Source: Ephydatia muelleri
Taxonomy: Eukaryota; Porifera; Demospongiae; Spongillida; Spongillidae
Reading direction: 5' to 3'
Length of the DNA: 64,000 nucleotides
Assembly (NCBI GenBank): GCA_013339895.1
Contig: JABACO010000015.1
Location: 2,985,741 to 3,049,740 of the forward strand
Shown here: piece after piece, positions 22,345 through 35,036 of the stretch
Layout of the letters: each line of letters begins with the position of its first letter
Numbering within the stretch: position 1 is the first letter of the stretch
Position numbers and translations under genes: made by a program
The notes under the pieces: model-generated
Seen by the model: only the letters and a program-made list of their open reading frames with translations
Told to the model about the DNA's origin: nothing
The model's database searches: none

Positions 22345-23159
22345 TCATATAGTATCATAGGGTTTTTTTAATCAGCTTCAGCAATATATCAATGTAACAG
22401 GTGCTTACATTTGTCCTGGGCGACTGCCGACGCTGAACTCGCTGAACTCCGTGAGTCACTGTTCCTTTGTGCAGCAACAGCTGCCATCGGCCCACTTGTA
22501 AAATGCCTATGCAGCAGGAAGTATGTGTCTGATGATGATGATGATGATGAATATTGGCTATCACATGGGGTGTGGATCTGGTAATAGACCTAAGGTAGCT
22601 CGTGACGAGAACAAAACTTTCATATTTTTCCTTGTGTGCCAAAACAGGCGCGCCTCCCCCCCCTCCATTATCATAGCCATTAAACACAATTAGCTCGTTT
22701 GTAATGATCAAGCAATATAGTTTAAATCAGTTGCACGTCTTCTATAAGTTTCGGCATCGGTTCTCCAGATCGTACAGCGTAATATCCTTTTTATTTATTT
22801 ATTTATTTATTTTTGGGGGGGCTTTGCGGTCAGTTGTTAGATTTGTGGTTTCACGGCAAATTTGTCCGTACATGTACTGTAGTTACTGTTATGAAGAGAA
22901 TACCTTAATGAGCTTTAAAACCCTTGTTACCATCACTTGCATATGCGTCTCAAACCATTTTATCAGACTCTCCTGAAAGGTAGATCGCGGTGTCGAAATA
23001 CGCAGTGTTGCTTTTTTCCTCCCGCCCCCCTTTGTTTTAACGCCCACGCGCTAACGTACACGGGAAGTGACAATGGAGGTATCAAACTCGAGTGTTCCAA
23101 CATACTGTAGACTTAACCTCCAAGGCAAAGTTCTTATACATTGTAGGATTAGGAGAGCG

Positions 23160-23260
23160 ACATAGAGAGAAATGAGCGGTCACCAAAAGTTGTAGTTAGT
23201 TTAATTTTATTTATTTATTTTTGGTTTGTTTCTGAGATTCCATTGCAGTAAACATGTGTT
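23160..23260. repeat. Dispersed short repeat, copy at 47120-47210
   Basis: The segment beginning GAGAAATGAGCGGTCACCAA and continuing to TTTCTGAGATTCCAT recurs at 47145-47205. Both copies lead into a T-rich tract, so this may be the 3' end of a retroelement. Confidence -1.
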
Positions 23261-23463
23261 GCTGATACTTTAATAGATTTCCTCATTCCCTATAGTTGTA
23301 CATACCAGACCAGGCCTCTGTACACAGTGACCATGTACATCCTGCAGGTCTGCTAGCTAAGTCAGAGCAATTGCTCAACAGAGGATGTCACTGGATATGG
23401 CAGCAGGTTCATGTGAGTGTACACCGTACAGTTAAAGAGTTCGTGTGCCAGTGTGTGTTTATG

Positions 23464-23465
<2 letters not shown>

Positions 23466-23531
<66 letters not shown>

Positions 23532-23560
23532 CTGTGTGTGTGGCTGTGTCTGTGTGTGCA
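23466..23560. repeat. (GT)n microsatellite
   Basis: About 65 bp of pure GT followed by GT broken by GC steps. Valine/cysteine-rich frames through it are not genes. Confidence -1.
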
Positions 23561-24409
23561 GGCAACCTATTGTACCTATTGCAGGCAATGATCCGATGGC
23601 TTTAGAAGCTCTTAAATGTACTGGAGCAGATCAAGTTGCATGTGAATATCTTTCATTGAAGGAAACACAAGGATGAGCTTACAAAGTATGCATGCATATG
23701 GTTTAAATAGATGCACACCCTTCATAGCAGGTGGACTAAACACTTTCTTAGTTTATCATTGACTTAATTTATTACTCTTCTTGCTATCATGAAAAAATGA
23801 CCATAATAAATCAATTCTGTTGTACCGGTATGTGACCATTGTTTTAACATGGCCATGTTGAGAAATACACAACTCTAACACCCAATCACCAAACCATCTA
23901 CTCTCACACACTCACACACACTCCAAGGTGTATCTGTCAATACATGTTAGTGCCACCTTTCTATTGAAGCTTTTGCTTCCATGTATTACTTTCCAAAGAC
24001 AAGTGCAGACAATACATTAATTTGATGGGAGTAGCATGGTGCTACACTGTAATTAGTATGGTCACTATTTAGTGTGCATAGATTGGTGCATACTAGTACT
24101 GTAAATACTAATGTATATTATTATGTTAATTAAAGTAAATTTTCGTGAGTTTCCCATTGCAGCGACAAATACTGTACTTGTATTATCACCCTATAGAATG
24201 GTGTTCTTCACCGGTGGTCTACTGTAACCGCCCATATTCACTTATAACTCAAAACGCATTAATTTAGAAGTACTGCACTATGTTTCCCAGTGACTGTACT
24301 GTGTCATTTTATGATAGGCTTAGAATGCTTGATTTACACCAAAGTTACCATCAGTTGTAAATTGCACGCGTCTGATTTTAAGTTACAAGTTCACAGTTCT
24401 GAGATAACG

Positions 24410-24610
24410 TCATGCAAACAACGTGATGAAAATATATTCCGTCATCAGGAGTAATTTCACCGGTAAGAGTTCTGCGAGATACGTCATGAAAATTTCACCC
24501 TCATGAGTTCTGCGAGGTAGGTCATGAAATATTTCCCCTGCACGAGGTCCACAAGGTACATCAGAAAAATTTCACACTCACAATTTCCGCGAGGTACGTC
24601 ATGAAAAATT
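24410..24610. repeat. Degenerate tandem repeat, period about 58 bp
   Basis: Copies share GCGAGGTACGTCATGAAAA and a TTTC(A/C)CC core, with strong divergence between units. The stretch 23690-24410 shows nothing I can assign. Confidence -1.
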
Positions 24611-24719
24611 TCCACCTCATAAAAATTTTCTATTTTTGGCACGGATTCCACACCATACAAAACTGTTCAGAACATGTATATGAAGTGTACATTGACAAGA
24701 ATTTCTGCCATGAAGTCTC

Positions 24720-26110
24720 ACCTTTTTTTATGGTGTTGTGTTCCTACATAAGTTGTCTGTATACCATGTTTATGGAAAGTGGTATCTTACCAACTGCTTG
24801 GAAAGTCGGTTATGTGTTTAAAAAGGGTGCTAGTCAACTTCCTAGTAACTATCGTCCAGTTTCTATGACCAGTATATGTTGTAAAGTGATGGAATCTATT
24901 GTTTCAGAATCAGGTTCATTTCCTCAGAGTTAATGGTATGCTATCAAAAGATCAGCATGGTTTTCTACCCAAAAGGTCTACTTGTACTCAACTCTTGGTA
25001 ACGCTAAATGAAATATCGTTGTATCAGATGCTAAGATGCAGGTTGATGTAGTTTGTATAGAATCTTATGGTTTCCATTCTCATCTGCTTGCTTGGATAAA
25101 GTCATTTCTTAGCAATCGATACCAGCGTGTGTACATAGGTTCAACTTTGTCGACCCCACTACCTGTCATTAGTGGTGTTTCCTCAGGGTTCTGTTTTAGG
25201 CCCGCTTCTTTTTCTCATATATATTAATGATCTCCCGGATTGTTTGTCGTCATCTGTTAAAGCTAAAATCTTCGCTGATGACACTAAAATATATTTCATC
25301 ATTCTATTGGTGATACATCTCCCTTTGTCAGCTCATTGTCTGCATTTTGTGATTGGGCATCTAATTGGCAGCTTAGCATTGCTTTACAAAAATGCAACGT
25401 CATCTCCTTTGGAAGGCAAATAGCTCCTGATACATCATACTCATTATGCTGGGTAACTTTAGAGCGTATCTTATCTTCGTGATCTTTGTGTTTACGTTTC
25501 ATCAGATTTAAAGCCAGGAACTCATTGCACATCTATAGCGGCCAAAGCGTACTGTAGATCTTCTCTAATTCTAAGAGGTTTCCAGACTAGTGATGTCAGC
25601 ATTCTATTACGTGTATTTAAAACCTATGTCAGGCCACTGTTAGAATTCAACACTCCAATCTGGAATCCTTGGCTGTTCAAAGATATTGAACATATTGAAG
25701 GAGTTCGGCGTTACTTCACACGAGCAATTTGTAAACGTGCAAGGCTTCCTCGCATGGATTATGCATCCAAGTTAGCAAATCTTGATTTGTCATCTTTAGA
25801 ATATCGTCATGTTTATTTTGACCTTACAATGTGTTACAAAATTGTAAATAAGCTTTTGGATATTGATGCAGCTGAGGTGTTTACAGTCAGTTCAAACGTT
25901 CATTCCACTTGAGGAAATTCAAACAGGCTCCAGTCGACCACCATACCTCGTCATGATTTTTGGCGATACTTCTTTTACTTCTCGGGTTGTTCCTATTTGG
26001 AATTCCTTGCCTTAACATGTTGTATCTGCAAACAATATCACCACCTTTATGTCTCATCTAAAAACTGTAGATCTATCTCCCTTTTGTAAACTGTATCCCT
26101 TTAAATAGGA
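24720..26110 (+). mobile_element. Degraded Jockey/CR1-type LINE
   Basis: RT pieces in changing frames: SGILPTAWKVGYVFKKGAS and NYRPVSMTSICCKVMESIV near 24780-24900, [20 protein letters not shown] near 25183 and [10 protein letters not shown] near 25270. Then YVRPLLEFNTPIWNPWLF, RARLPRMDYASKLANLDLS and YFDLTMCYKIVNK follow to about 25860. The motif set is that of the LINE at 8119 and 45746 but clearly diverged, and at least four frame changes are present. A weak frame continues to about 26110. Confidence -1.
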
Positions 26111-26116
26111 AGTGTC

Positions 26117-26264
26117 ATTACTTGCCTCTTGCAGTGCATTATCTGTATAATGCATTACTTGCCTCTTGCAGTGCATTATCTGTATAATGCATTACTTGCC
26201 TCTTGCAGTGCATTATCTGTATAATGCATTACTTGCCTCTTGCAGTGCATTATCTGTATAATGC
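26117..26264. repeat. 37-bp tandem repeat, four copies, at LINE 3' end
   Basis: Exactly four 37-bp units (26117, 26154, 26191, 26228) beginning ATTACTTGCCTCTTGCAG. Each ends in ATTATCTGTATAATGC, itself a small palindrome. An (ATT)n run at about 26320-26344 follows and is probably the LINE tail. Confidence -1.
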
Positions 26265-26534
26265 ATTGAAGGGGAATATGGAAGCTTCTCAGCAGGATGG
26301 CTCTAGCATTCTATAATGCATTATTATTATTATTATTATTATTTTACCGTTACATCTACATTATTATTGCAAATACAGTATGATACACCACATCAAACAC
26401 TACGCATCTATATCCTCCACCCAGAACAATCCCCCCAACTTTGAAGCGCCCAGTCTAGCGGTCGCAGACCTACATGGTTTTTTGAAAAAGGATCCTTGCA
26501 GCCCTTGACCACAGATTTCGCGGGTAATTGCTAT

Positions 26535-26700
26535 TCCACGGAGCTATTCAGCGCCATAATGACGCCTTTCACCTTCCTATCCGGGCGCACCACTTCCTCC
26601 TCGTCACCAAGCCACTTCAAAGTAGAGAGTCGTTCCAATACATGCCCACCACAGGGGAATATCACCGCTTCAGCCAGACACAGCATGTAACGTGAGGTGG
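26535..26700 (-). other. Candidate exon of unknown gene
   Basis: The minus strand reads MLCLAEAVIFPCGGHVLERL and then WLGDEEEVVRPDRKVKGVIM after a possible GTGTAG acceptor. It ends at a stop. Charged, non-repetitive sequence suggests coding, but I recognise no family and no neighbouring exon. Confidence -1.
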
Positions 26701-27046
26701 CCAGCCTACACGCACATAAGCAGCGGACTGCTAACTGTTGTTGAAGTTTCGTGTCTTCACTTCAATCGTTGACCTTGACTTGTGTTTCTACGCGCGCGTC
26801 CAGAAAATTATTCATTCAGTTCTTCTTCTTCTTATAATTTATTTCATTGTTAATCTTATATATCACAATAAATAAAATACCTTAAAGTTACTGGCTTTAT
26901 TGTTATTATCATTAATATACAAACACGGAAATACATATACAGCGACTCTTGTGCGAGCCAATGCCCGAGCCCTCATGTGGATGTTCCCTTCAGGAGGGGG
27001 ATATTTCATCATCGTAACTTTCATAGCTAGTGTGCCTCAGTGTGTC

Positions 27047-27264
<218 letters not shown>

Positions 27265-28065
27265 CATGCATATCCAGAAATGAGCGGGAAAGCTAATTAA
27301 TTCGCGGTTTGCGAATCACCGAATATTCCCGTATAACTTCCCATAGACATGTATGGGGTACTTTAATACCAAGCACACCAGATTTTTCTCAGCATTTGCC
27401 AAAGGGGATTGTTAGTACACTACATTTGCCATGATTTTTAGTGGGGTCGCCGTATTTTTCCTATTTAAGGCGTCGCTCCCTAGGATTGTCATAACATTGT
27501 CCTCAATGTACACTTAGTCAATGGGTTTTACAAATTCTATGACCATTTGTGTCAATACCTTTACGATTTGCCAATTTGCCAAAGGAAAAACATGTAGCTA
27601 GTACATCGATGAACTATAATATATATTGAAAATTGGGTCTTTGTATTTAAAAATCGGCTTCCATAATTGAAAGAAGTATTCTATATCGAATCGGATTGTT
27701 GTCTCCGTCTCGTGCCCTCAAAATCGACTCACGCGCGGGACAAGGCAAATGAGTATCTCCCTAGCTGTACCAGTTTTATACAGTATGAAATCGGGCCTGA
27801 AATCGATTCTGCACGCCTCCTAGCGCTACGTAACAAGGTTTGTTGCTACCAGTTGAGTAGCCTACATATAAATGTACGTTATCGTACCCATACGTTTCGG
27901 ATCTTTTGTAAACATCGCCGGGCCCATTTCATAATTGTATTGCTGTTAGGCTGTTACGTTGGTAGTTTATCTAAGTAACTGAAGTACAACTACTAGTATA
28001 GGTGTGGCCGGAGCTACTATTGGCACCAATAGTAATACGGCTACATGCATGTTTTTTAATTCTAG

Positions 28066-28198
28066 AAAATGCGCACCGATTTATCGAGTATCAAAGAAGC
28101 TGATAGCAGCGTCAACGGCGTGGTAGCGTATTTTATTCTGCTGTCTGGCGCTGCGTTGCAACATCCACCACCAGCAAAACGCCGTTGCAATCTTTCAG
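28066..28198 (+). other. Candidate internal exon, unknown gene
   Basis: Flanked by TTTTTTAATTCTAG and by CAG|GTGAAA, which fit acceptor and donor. The frame reads MRTDLSSIKEADSSVNGVVA, ends in HPPPAKRRCNLS and has no stop. No family recognised and no partner exon found. Sequence 27300-28060 is otherwise unassigned. Confidence -1.
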
Positions 28199-28249
28199 GT
28201 GAAATAAATATAAAATGTATGTGCAAGGCAATGACTTACGTAGGCCTAG

Positions 28250-28310
28250 GCATTGGGCTATTCCATTATTAAATCGTACACCCCCACGGATGACAAAAAT
28301 GTGTGTCCTG
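28250..28310 (+). mobile_element. MITE end shared with 42190-42356 and 38890-38970
   Basis: GGGCTATTCCATTATTAAAT followed by CGTACACCCC and GGATGACAAA. The same series is seen, in complement, at the right end of the MITE at 42190-42356. The 54-bp minisatellite starts directly after it. Confidence -1.
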
Positions 28311-29440
28311 GGGTCATGTTTAATATTTGTCCAGGGGGCATGTATGGGTGCTAACAGGTGTGTGTCCTGGGGGGGAGTGATGTAAGCTTGTAAGCTGTCC
28401 AGGATATTCTAGGGGTGATGTGTGTGTCCTGGGGGGAACCATGTCCTCCGTCCAAATACTCTAGGGTTCAGGTGCATGTCCTGGGAGGAGCCATGCCCTC
28501 CGTCCGGGGTACTCTGGGGGTTAAGGTGTGTGTCCTGCGGGGAGATATGCCCTCCGTCCGGGGTACTCTAGGGGTTAAGGTGTGTGTCCTGGGGGGAGAT
28601 ATGCCCTTTGTCCGGGGTACTCTAGGGGTTAAGGTGTGTGTCCTGCGGGGAGATATGCCCTTTGTCCGGGGTACTCTGGGGGTTAAGGTGTGTGTCCTGG
28701 GGGGAGATATGCCCTCCGTCCGGGGTACTCTAGGGGTTAAGGTGTGTGTCCTGCGGGGAGATATGCCCTTTGTCCGGGGTACTCTGGGGGTTAAGGTGTG
28801 TGTCCTGGGGGGAGATATGCCCTCCGTCCGAGGTACTCTAGGGGTTAAGGTGTGTGTCCTGGGGGGAGATACGCCCTCCGTCCGGGGTACTCTAGGGGTT
28901 AAGGTGTGTGTCCTGGGGGGAGATATGCCCTTTGTCCGGGGTACTCTAGGGGTTAAGGTGATTGTCCTGGGGGGAGATAGGCCCTTTGTCCGGGGTACTC
29001 TAGGGGTTAAGGTGATTGTCCTGGGGGGAGATATGCCCTCCGTCCGGGGTACTCTAGGGGTTAAGGTGTGTGTCCTGGGGGGAGATATGCCCTCTGTCCG
29101 GGGTACTCTAGGGGTTAAGGTGATTGTCCTGGGGGGAGATATGCCCTTTGTCCGGGGTACTCTAGGGGTTAAGGTGTGTGTCCTGGGGGGAGATACGCCC
29201 TCCGTCCGGGGTACTCTAGGGGTTAAGGTGATTGTCCTGGGGGGAGATATGCCCTTTGTTCGGGGTACTCTAGGGGTTAAGGTGTGTGTCCTGCGGGGAG
29301 ATACGCCCTCCGTCCAGGGTACTCTAGGGGTTAAGGTGTGTGTCCTGGGGGGAGCCATGTTCTCTGTCCGAGGTACTCTAGGGTGTAAGGATAAAGAGTT
29401 AGTGAGTGTCCTGGGGGGAGCTGTGCAGGTCCAAAATGTG
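28310..29440. repeat. 54-bp minisatellite, 17 regular units, open on both strands
   Basis: From about 28490 to 29370 seventeen units of exactly 54 bp follow each other, with irregular units on both sides. Each + strand unit reads VRGTLGVKVCVLGGDMPS and each minus unit reads TEGISPPRTHTLTPRVPR, so frames of about 350 codons arise on both strands. Unit variants (PS/PF, M/T/R, CV/IV, G/R) are mostly amino-acid changing. The repeat is therefore probably not under protein selection. I do not call a gene. Confidence -1.
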
Positions 29441-30192
29441 ATAGAGTTCTCCAGGATTGGGTTTAAGTGATAAAAATTTATGACAATGGATTTTGAAATG
29501 TGCAAAATTTATACATGTATTTATTGCATCTGTGATGATTCAGGTGAATACCCTTATCAATGTCATCTAGGCCATAAGATGCTGCTATATATGCTGACAG
29601 GAATCATGTGACTACTGTACATGTGCATCTGACTTAACTCTATGTACAAACCTAAGAAAATATATTTATTTTTAAATACAGCACATACAAAGTGGATACA
29701 AATTGTGATGGACTTATTGCTTCTCATACTTAATGCACAATATTCATGCACATAGTCATTTTGAATCATTGTCAAACTGCTCAATGGCAATATCCTGCTG
29801 GCTTGTTCCCAACGCTTAAGGCCTTCCTTAATAGAATGGCTTCAAGAACACTGAATCTGAAATTGCTGCGTCTGCCATTTCTCCTACAATAATGGACACA
29901 ATTCAAATAATAATAAATACATGTATACAGGAGAAAATTTCCCCATTGATATAATGTTATAAGAATGCCTTACGCCTGAATCACTATAACTCCCAAATGA
30001 TTATAGCTATCAACATCATTTTTTGCAACACTTCACAGTACACCATCTCTCTATGGTATAATTTATCTTGGAGTCTTGTCTTGAGTTATCTCATTGCCAT
30101 CGTCGCATGGTCAATACCCCACGGGGGTAAGGACCACCACAACTTTAGGTAGAAGCTTTCAAATCGCTTCATAATTGGTTTGTATGTAGATG

Positions 30193-30414
30193 AGTCCTGT
30201 AGCTATTAATTTGTTCTATTCATTAATTTTTACGTCATCCGTTACGGATACATGCACAGGCGGAACATTTCCCGCTTGATCCGCACCATTGATTTACACA
30301 AACCTTTTCCCAAATGGGGAGGTGGGTGCCTAAATCATTGGTGTAAATCAGGTGGCTTATTGTGCCGCATTGTATCTCCGTAACAGATGAAGAACAAATC
30401 GATAGCTACAGGAC
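30193..30414. mobile_element. Imperfect inverted-repeat element
   Basis: GTCCTGTAGCTAT...TGTTCT near 30193 pairs with the complement at 30360-30414 (AGAACAAATCGATAGCTACA). A related sequence occurs near 40905-40980 (GTATCTCCATAACGG). Small non-coding DNA element. The stretch 29480-30190 holds nothing recognisable. Confidence -1.
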
Positions 30415-30585
30415 ATACTACTGCAAGTGTGGTATAAGTACAACACAGACAATAACATGAACTACACACACATCTTAATCCACAATGCACTTCTACTCAA
30501 TATAGCTCAGAGTTTGGCCTTAATTAGTGACATGCTCAGATGACCATATAGATTTCTAATCACCCTGTTTTTTTTTTAAATGCAG

Positions 30586-30680
30586 AGATTACGTTGTGCT
30601 TCTATGCCCAAGCATTTGGGTTTGATGAAGCCATCCTCAAGAATCTGTTCGCATCACTTATTATTGGCGATCGAGGGAGG
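30586..30680 (+). other. Candidate internal exon, unknown gene
   Basis: Preceded by a strong polypyrimidine tract and TGCAG, followed by GTATGA. The 95-bp frame reads ITLCFYAQAFGFDEAILKNL and then ASLIIGDRGR. The splice signals and sequence look genuine, but I recognise no family and see no adjacent exon. Confidence -1.
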
Positions 30681-30992
30681 GTATGATTTGGCCACATTGG
30701 CATTGACATCTTTTTCAGCTATTGATCACCACAGGTGTTAAAAGTGCAGGTACTAGTAATGGTATCGACTGTCTCCATTAACAAAGTGATACGAACAGAT
30801 TCATGAAATGGCTTCAATTGATCATGTTTTTGATTTCAACACTATCAATATCTGGTAAAGCATCAGTAAACTAATGTTTTACAGATATTATAATGTTTAT
30901 TCATTTGCACACACATTGTTGCCTATTTTGGAATGGCCATACGTCATTGTACATTGATTTAAAATTGTAATGAAATGAAGTGTTCCTTTTAA

Positions 30993-33226
30993 TGTTTAAT
31001 CTCCCGGAATCCTTATTTAAGGATGGCCATCCTTCAATAAGGATGATGACCACTTTGTAAAAGAATGATGCACACTTGGTGCTTTATTTTATATTAGTGA
31101 TTAACTAGATTCAAGATATTGCGGATAAGCGTTACTGCCGTGATCACAACAGGTTTGGCTTGCTCAAAAACCGGTATTACAGTCTCCTTATGGCGAAGTC
31201 GCCATTTGCCATTGGCGATATAGTAGTGAGCCAATTAACTCAAATAGCAAGGAAGGGCAGGTTTCTAAAAGCTGAATGAGTATAATGTAGACTGTCAGAA
31301 TCAGATGGACCTGTCTGTGGAACAATATCCATGGCAATATGCTCAAGACTCATGTACCGTGCGGCGTACTGCCACACATAAGCGATTGCATACACTCGAA
31401 AGTGTCAAGCTAAGCAACCCTGCTTACATACCGAGAGAGCCACAGAAAACGACGGATGTAATTCCTCACTATGGATGGGACGTAAATGTAGGTGGGCCAC
31501 TAGGCCTATAGCCAGGTGACCTTACATTTAGTTCAATAATCTATGGTGGCAGCAACAGCAATGATGATGGTCCCCTCGAGTCTGATTAATTGGGGTTAAG
31601 AATTGGCAACGCTTCCTACATCTCCCGTCAACCCCCTTCCCCCCCCCCCCCCCCCCCTCCCAATCCACCATTGTACATGCCCGGGTAGGCCTAACTACTG
31701 TATGCATGAAATGACAGGAATAGAAAGCACACTCAGTCTGTTCAATGGAGCACAACCACATTTAGTGCACGTGGTCATGCACTACAGCGAGGCTATAGGG
31801 TATACATCCACACTGGCATTTGACCAGAAGATAGCATCTACATGTTTGTATCAGTAACATGTACGCTTCATTATACAAACGCTTGCATATTAATTTTGAA
31901 GTGCTATGATGTAAATGCTCATAACTTATTAACCACAAGTAATTTTTTTCAACGAATCAGGTTGTGAGTATAGCTGGGTTAACTGACTATCAGAAAAAAT
32001 CAAGAGTTTTAAAACCACTATGGTTTTTAAGGTCAATAACCTCTACTGTTGTGATCCTTATATAAGGATGGTGTCAATCCTTAACACCGGATCCATGAGA
32101 AGTAAACTTTTTTTTAATAGAACCCGACTTTCTAAAAATTAGTCGGAAGGCCCCTAATTCTCTAGAAAAGCATATATTTAGTTAGTTTAACTATCGCCTA
32201 GACTATTTGGCGTTGCCGTCTACCTTATATCTATCGTGGACACTTACCTGTATGGTTTCAAAGTGACGCGGTTCCATGTTTTTCGGTCACGAAGCGTTGC
32301 GGAGTGCACTTTTTTCCTAGGCAATTAAGAGCTGTTTTGAACACGCTTTTATATGTCATTTGGTACTACTAGGAGGCCACAATGGATACCGTGTTGGCAG
32401 TTAGCTTAGTTCTTGTACAAATCTCACCTACAGTTGTTTGCCTCGTTCAAGGACATGTGCAGATCATTGTAATTAATTCATGTCTGGGTACGAGATAATC
32501 AATAACCGGACGGGACGAACAATGGGAGAAATAGAGGTGGTGCATTCGGCTCACGTGCTTTTTATTTATAGCAACTTGTTACATAAATAGCAATTACACA
32601 GTGACGTACATGTATACGTGACGTCGAATAACCCTTACGTATGCCAAATGTTAGGTGTTTGGGCCTGTGCACGACCAATATTTGGGTCCGGAGAGGAGAT
32701 ACAAAGAAGCTTTAGTGTCTGTTTCGACGCTAGCATGATAGGTTACTGCCAGAATTGTTTCAAACGCTACCTATCCGATCCAGTTGTGCATGCCTATACT
32801 ATTTTAAAACTCAGAATCCTTGTCAGAAAAGAGTCCCGTTTCCGGCAAAGGTCTTACCCGCTCGACTCTAAACAAATGTAGGTCCTCAGCGGAAGTATTT
32901 GCAAGGCTGGCATTAGCTCGAAACATCGTCTAAGGAGTTGAACTATTTAGTACACCGGTATTTCTGGCAATTGGTACAGTTCCGACAAATTTTCCAAAAA
33001 GTGAGTTCAACAAAATAGGCCCCCAAAAATGGTCGATTCTCATAGATCCAGTGTTAAATAAGGATGTGCCACTTCATCCCTGTTTTAAAACATGGACATT
33101 GATAATATTGACATCATTTAAAGTTTGGTATGGAGGCTAATCAGCATACAATTGACCAATAGCATTTATGTTATCTAATTTGCTAATGACATCCTTAAAT
33201 AAGGATTTTTCCCTGGAGATTAAACA
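30993..33226. mobile_element. 2.2-kb DNA element flanked by TTAA
   Basis: The left end TGTTTAATCTCCCGGAATCC after TTAA (30989-30992) mirrors the right end, which is followed by TTAA (33227-33230). Subterminal ATCCTTATTTAAGGAT palindromes occur next to both ends and again near 31035 and 32055. TTAA duplication is the hallmark of piggyBac and Kolobok elements. No transposase domain is recognisable; only short unrelated frames (31305-31511, 32618-32881). Probably non-autonomous. It contains a poly-C run at about 31640-31658. Confidence -1.
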
Positions 33227-33332
33227 TTAATAAGTTTGCATTCCACATTCAGTTCGTTTGCTCTACAAAAGTGTTGAGAGCATTGGCATTTTTGACACAC
33301 CAATTTATCTGGTTAACCAGATAAATTTATTG

Positions 33333-33339
<7 letters not shown>

Positions 33340-33424
<85 letters not shown>
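33340..33424. repeat. (CA)n microsatellite
   Basis: Pure CA tract of about 85 bp. From 33430 to 34010 I see no assignable feature, only a short Cys-rich reading (CQCAVCDGEG) near 33810. Confidence -1.
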
Positions 33425-33425
<1 letters not shown>

Positions 33426-34879
33426 CTTCCCTTGTGTTTATTCCTATCATGTCTCCACTACTCAAGCTAGCATCATTACAAACTGACAATCTGTATGATT
33501 TTAAGCTCTATCAAGCATGCTATCTGGGGCAAATATTATTTCAAAGCTTGATCTGGTTCGAGCCGATACATGGGGCCACTCGGGGTACACATATGGGAAC
33601 ACATTGAGGGGGGAGGGTCAGGCACAGGGATCACTTGAGTATGCCAAATCGGGGAAGTGGTCAAGGCAGAGGGGGGCCACTACAGGGGAGGTGAGGGGGG
33701 CTTTTGCCTTACTGTGTGATGTGGATCTCGTTATTTGGCTGTCCAACAGAGAAGTGTTTCTGGGGTACAAGAAGGTCTGTTGCAGCCTATAAAAACAGAA
33801 GACATCATCATCCCATCTGTCAATGTGCCGTATGTGATGGTGAAGGGGTGGGAGAATGTAGTGTATTTGATGGGAGGTGTGCATGTATAGGCAGATGGGC
33901 TGCTTCTAAAAATAGCCAATGTTCCTAACGTCTTGTTTCCTAGTTTTTTTTTACAACTTCAACTCCTATATACAGTTGTACATGTACCACTTAGAACCAC
34001 ACCCCCAATCATAACCTACAGGTCCCAGGTCCTCAACTCTCTTCTTGAGCATGCCAGCTGTGTGTCTAACCAGTGACCATTGCCAAAGCCTGACCATCCA
34101 GCTTGTGAAGTCCTTGCCACTAGAGGGAAACAGAAATGGCACATGTGTGTTCATGTGTGCACACATCTACACATCTACACATGCCCCACTTACTAGCTAC
34201 ATGTATTAAATAACAAAGGTTAACAATGTTGGCTGGGTCATATATGTTGCTCTCCGGTGGAGCTTCCTGACTATCTCATCCAGTGTGTAAGCCTGTAGTG
34301 CTGCCACCTGCATACTGTCCCTCCTGGTGGGGGTCACCAGCCCAGAGGTCATCTGGGTGAGCTCATTCTGCAACTTGCTGTCCTGTCAGAGAGAATGTCT
34401 CCTTCTAGAGTAGGCTGCTGCCAGGGAGAGGAACTTAGTGTCTGGAGGTTCACCTGACTCTGGTGTAAGCAGTGGACCTGCAGGGATAGAAGGGTGGGGG
34501 AGTGAGAGTAGAGGGTGGGGAGGGTAGTGACAGTGAGTGCTCTACAAGTATTAAACTGAAAGTGGAAGAAATAATGATGGCAATTACACATCTAAAATGC
34601 ATATGTTCTTAAAAATACATGTACATTGTACTTCTATACATGATGCTGATGTGTGTGTGAGTACCTGTATGTGTGTGATTCAATGATCATTCCTTGATCC
34701 ATCATGTGCTCCTTTTATACACATCACCCCTCCCCTTCCGTACCCAGACTATCAGCACAGTCCTCCTCCATCTTAACCTTCTCGTCCAGCTTGTGTCTGG
34801 GCCCTGTTTGGGTGAGCCAACTCCATCTGGGGGATCTCAAAGATGGTGCCTGAAGAATAATAGGACAGAATTAACCTCA

Positions 34880-35036
34880 TGGTGCCCAGACCAGTCCCAT
34901 AACCACATTGCCCAGACCACACAGTACCCAGACCAGTCCCATAACCACATTGCCCAGACCACACAGTACCCAGACCACACAGTACTAGACCACACAGTAC
35001 CTAGACCACACAGTACTAGACCACACAGTACCTAGA
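34880..35036. repeat. Tandem repeat of CCAGACCACACAGTAC type
   Basis: A 42-bp unit containing CAGTCCCATAACCACATTGC occurs twice and is followed by shorter TAGACCACACAGTAC units. It lies in an intron of the PHKA-like gene. Confidence -1.

Noticed and set aside
28415..29505. 54-bp array as a bona fide repeat protein gene
   Set aside because: Both strands are equally open, the unit variants change amino acids freely, and no promoter, splice or homologue is evident.
33700..33930. EGF-like Cys-rich exon (CQCAVCDGEG...CAC)
   Set aside because: Cys spacing does not fit an EGF module, and no splice sites or neighbouring modules support it.
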